This document shows, one piece after another, positions 60,712 through 64,000 of a DNA stretch of 64,000 nt (within the stretch, counting starts at the first letter, position 1; each line of letters begins with the position of its first letter). Location: the NCBI GenBank assembly GCA_029948255.1, contig JALIZF010001801.1, positions 124,001 through 188,000 on the forward strand, given 5' to 3'. The notes beneath the pieces are model-generated. The model made no database searches. It was not told the DNA's origin and saw only the letters and a list, made by a program, of their open reading frames with translations. Source of the DNA: Telmatactis stephensoni (taxonomy: Eukaryota; Cnidaria; Anthozoa; Actiniaria; Isophelliidae). A program made the position numbers and the translations under genes.

Positions 60712-61788
60712 CAGCACCATTAAGGCATGGCTTTTGCTCAAAAATTGATCAAAAACGAGAAAAAAAATAATTTAAAAGTAACTGTTTACTGGAATCCAAA
60801 ATAACTCGGCACAGTTACAGATCTTGACAAGGAGCACCTATTGACACATTCATCCCTTCACGAAATCATCACGTGACTGATTAATTTGCATAATAAGATG
60901 GAATTTCAGTTATGATCTTTGGAAGCTATGAGTAAGGGTTAAATCAATCATTATTCCATAATAAAGGTTATTTTGACATAATAATAATATTGAAATTGAC
61001 GAAACTAATTGGAAAACTGGGATTTAAGGAGAATGAACAACGTAAGAAAGATATTTTCTTTCGAGTTGAGTAAATTACGACATACCCATAAAATAAACAT
61101 CATTTTACTCACTTTATTATAGCATTTTCTAACATTTCCAATTAGAATGAGCAAATTCAATACTAGTACAGCTTAATGACATACAAAAACTGGATTGGCC
61201 TCAATGTTAAATGACTACACAAGGCTCTTGAAACCTTGAAGCATTCGGAAGAAAATATCACTAGCGGGCTCATGTACAAATGGCCAGCAGTTGCTGCTTG
61301 AGCACAAGTTTCCATAGATACCGAGACTAAGGATTGTATAACAAAATGGTGGCCAAAAGTAGATTATTTCGGTACGAGATGTATTTTGATTTATAACTTT
61401 CTTCTAAACAAGCCAGTGAGCCCCATATCAACCAAAGAGAATCTTTGTAGTCTAAGTGTGACGTTGTGTGAAATAATTGCAAAGAATTATTTACTGTATC
61501 GAGAAAAAGATGCATCTCTCCACGCTGAGTGAAGCTGACTGACTAGTTTACAACAACGAGTTTCACCAAGGAAAAGACGTAGTTTTCCATTTACTATTTA
61601 ATAAAAAATTACATCTTTTGCAGTATTATGTTTCATGTATCTTCTGCGCATGAACTTTAGTTTGAGCGGGAGTTTTGAAGGAATTATAGTTTTGGAATAG
61701 TAAGTGCTTTTTTGACTCAATTTATTGCTATTTTCGACGCGAAATCCATCTTCGGCTTTCCTCATCGGGCCAAAGCGACATATTTACA
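60712..61788. other. AT-rich host intergenic DNA
   Basis: No ORF, repeat or RNA gene is convincing. It contains only AT-rich sequence and the promoter region for the gene at 61789. Confidence 0.5.
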
Positions 61789-64000
61789 ATGTCAGGGACA
61801 TTTTTATGTCCAAATGCTTGTGGATTTGCCAAAGTTGTGGCCGTAGAGGTTGCTAGAGTGGTCGAACGCTCTTTCCTAAAACAGAACGGAGAAAGCAACA
61901 CTAAACATCAAGCTCGTTTGAAACAGGAGCAATACAAGCAATTTAGCCTCATTGTAGGGGAACAGCTTTCAATCGACTTCATGAAATTTCACAAGAAGCT
62001 AAAGGGTTTGAGAGATACAATTAATAAGTGGAATTTTAGGAAAGCTAATGAGAAGACAAGATACCTTGAGACATTTTCTCAAAAGAACTGGCAGAAGCTC
62101 TCACCAGCTCGAAAGAGAGAACACACTTTTGCTAACTGTAAGGGTTGTGCTGTAAGGTATGCAGAAGTTCAAGCGTTCTTTCCAGTGAAATCTGCAGTTC
62201 TAAAGGGAAAAGCGAAGGTTAATCCTGTATTTTCTGCCGGACTAGAAGCTCAAGACTTAAAAAGAAAAGTCCTTACTGAAATTCAACCTTTACAGAGGGA
62301 CATAAAAAACACTGCAAAGGCAATATATGATAAGGTTGGACCATTTTTTGAGGAGCAATTCAAAATGAGCTTTGCTGAAGCTTTATCAAAATTGCCTGAA
62401 CTAAATCTACAACACAAAACTGCAAATGAACGTAGAAAAGAAAGGAGGGATCACTACCGACACTCAAAAGAAAACACTGAAAAGCAAATGGAAGAAACTG
62501 CATTTTTAAGGTAAGTTAAACAAAACTGAGCCAATAAAAAGTTAATCAGGATTTTTGGTTTATACTGAGAACATTAGTACAACATGGGGGAGGGAGTATT
62601 TACTTTACAGAAGAGCATTTATGCCACATAATTTTAAATACTTACAAAATTATTAAACAAATGCACTTTTTAAATAGATGCTACGGTAGTGGGCAGTCAC
62701 TAAGTGCATGGGAGCAAGGCCATCTTGCATTATCCTTTGAAACAAAAGAATCTGCAAAACAAAGAAGAGAAAATTTAGATTTATTAAACCAGGAACCAGC
62801 AACTAAAAAGAAAAAGAAAGATCACACTGGAGATTTAAGTTCTATGGCTTGGGATAAGCAAGGATTAAAAGCAGAGGTTGAGTCTTATGAGGATAACCAC
62901 TTGATTAACTACAGGGATCTAGCTCAAAGATACAATGTTTGTAATAAATCAGGGCAGTTGGCAAGCAATGGAGGTCAAATAGTGAAAGAATGGCTTATTT
63001 CAGAAAATATCGACATAACAAGATTTAGTACAAAGAGAAACAACGATGAAAATCTTGACACAGTCAGACGGAAAAAAAGGAAAGGCCCTGGAGGTGAAAT
63101 CAGCATACCAACAGAAATCAGTCATAAAGAATTAAAAGAAAAGTTGGCAGCTAAAATTCAGTCTGGGGAGTACACGATAGGAGAAATGGTTGTACCCAGA
63201 AAGGTGAAATTTTCAAAATTACAAAATGTATAGAACTTAATTAATATTCTAACTTGCAATAATTTACAATAGGGACTAATAATCCAATGTTGATCTATAC
63301 TGAATTGCAAACTTAAAAAACTAGTAACTAATTAAATAGCTGTAATGTAAATTATAAATTATATGTCAGGTTTTTAACAATGGGACAATTGCATGATATT
63401 CTATTTTTTTGAATTGTATTTCAGTATGAGAAGCTTGTACTTACTAAAGATCACCTAATAGAGAAGATTGAGTTTACAACAGAAGGAAGAAAAGTACCAC
63501 TAAGTGAAGCAAGAAAGAAGATGCTTGAAAAGCACAAACAGTATATGAGGGGACACGATGATGAACATTATAATAGAATGACTGAGGAAGATCTTAAGGA
63601 CAGACTTCTGGAACTAAATGAATATATCGAGGATGATCATCTAAGTTTTGATGAAATGAAAGAAAAGTTGAAGGCTTTAGAGAGAACCAGACACCTACTG
63701 GTATGGTTAGACAATTCCACAGTAGCTAACCATGGTTACTTAGTTTGTGTTGTGACGTGTTTGTATGATCCTGCTGTATTTCTCACTGATGCAGAGTTCA
63801 AAATTAAAACTGGCAAAACTATCAACATTCAAACAACAATTGAGCAACCAGAACTCCACTTTGTAGCAAGATGTGGCAGCTCTGATAGTGAGCAACTTTT
63901 ATACTCAGAAACACGCTTGGAATGTATACAAGATTTAAGAAACAGTTGCTCTCTAGAAGGTATTGAATACAAAGACATTCTGAGATTTGTCATGGAGATA
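61789..64000 (+). CDS. Start of a multi-exon gene of unrecognised family (runs off the window)
   Basis: Exon 1 61789-62510 (MSGTFLCPNACGF...), donor GTAAGT; exon 2 62678-63203, phase 2 then donor GTGAAA; exon 3 from 63425 to the end of the window, phase 0. All joins keep the frame. The product is mostly charged and helical, with a Cys/Trp region (CKGCAVRYAE) and in exon 3 a conserved-looking block (LERTRHLLVWLDNST, NHGYLVCVVTCLYDP, then ARCGSSDSEQLLYSETR). The block reminds me of uncharacterised proteins in cnidarian and mollusc genomes that may be transposon-encoded, but I cannot name a function. No stop codons interrupt it. Confidence 0.6.

Overview
The window looks like repeat-rich animal chromosomal DNA. 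The flanks are AT-rich, with short GT-AG introns, a THAP exon, a HARBI1-type transposase, and SAM- and PHD-domain transposon genes. A marine invertebrate, most likely an anthozoan cnidarian, fits best, but species assignment is inference. There are no bacterial operons, rRNA genes or CRISPR arrays.

The window is dominated by copies of a Maverick/Polinton (adintovirus-like) element. Element B (5387-51859) is essentially complete. It has ~154-bp terminal inverted repeats starting AGTAGTATATG and the short direct repeat TTCCT outside both ends. Its left arm carries small unknown proteins, a GRF zinc-finger protein (7458-8033), a large charged protein with a possible histone fold (16054-18412), a retroviral-type integrase (18605-19750) and a large protein with an internal repeat (19713-21533). 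Next come a basic core-like protein, the major capsid protein (31646-33114), an adenain-type protease (33117-33617), the packaging ATPase (33705-34394), several small basic virion-like proteins and, on the minus strand, a B-family DNA polymerase (37633-42523) with three introns. The right arm (46618-51859) holds an intron-rich gene of unknown function. Element A enters at the left edge and its right end is at 4223. Its right arm repeats B's right arm at about 46.6 kb distance. Element C (53193-60711) is an older, heavily decayed partial copy.

The copies are layered with later insertions. B contains a 6.7-kb DNA transposon (8265-14991) encoding a SAM + DDE-like + PHD protein, a very young BEL/Pao retrotransposon (21576-30959) with matching 307-bp LTRs and an internal 3.1-kb tandem duplication, a BEL/Pao remnant (42508 to about 44790), and a Helentron-like insert with a tRNA-like head (46963-48646). 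A contains a 5'-truncated LINE (2783-3450). C contains a PIF/Harbinger element (56172-59959) with TSD TCA and an unidentified 0.8-kb insert.

B is probably dead as a virus. The capsid gene has several frameshifts, the polymerase has three in-frame stops and an Asp-to-Asn change in motif C, the core-like gene is split by the retrotransposon, and the histone-fold gene has two frame breaks. Integrase, protease and ATPase remain open.

The most interesting signal is a GTATGGAATGCAG motif found in the TIRs and in two intergenic arrays with about 20-22-bp phasing. It resembles animal TEAD/Scalloped (M-CAT) sites. Other highlights are the possible viral histone fold, polymerase introns, a locally hypervariable acidic exon, and exactly datable nested insertions. 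The right edge (61789-64000) contains the start of another multi-exon gene of an unrecognised, possibly transposon-related family.
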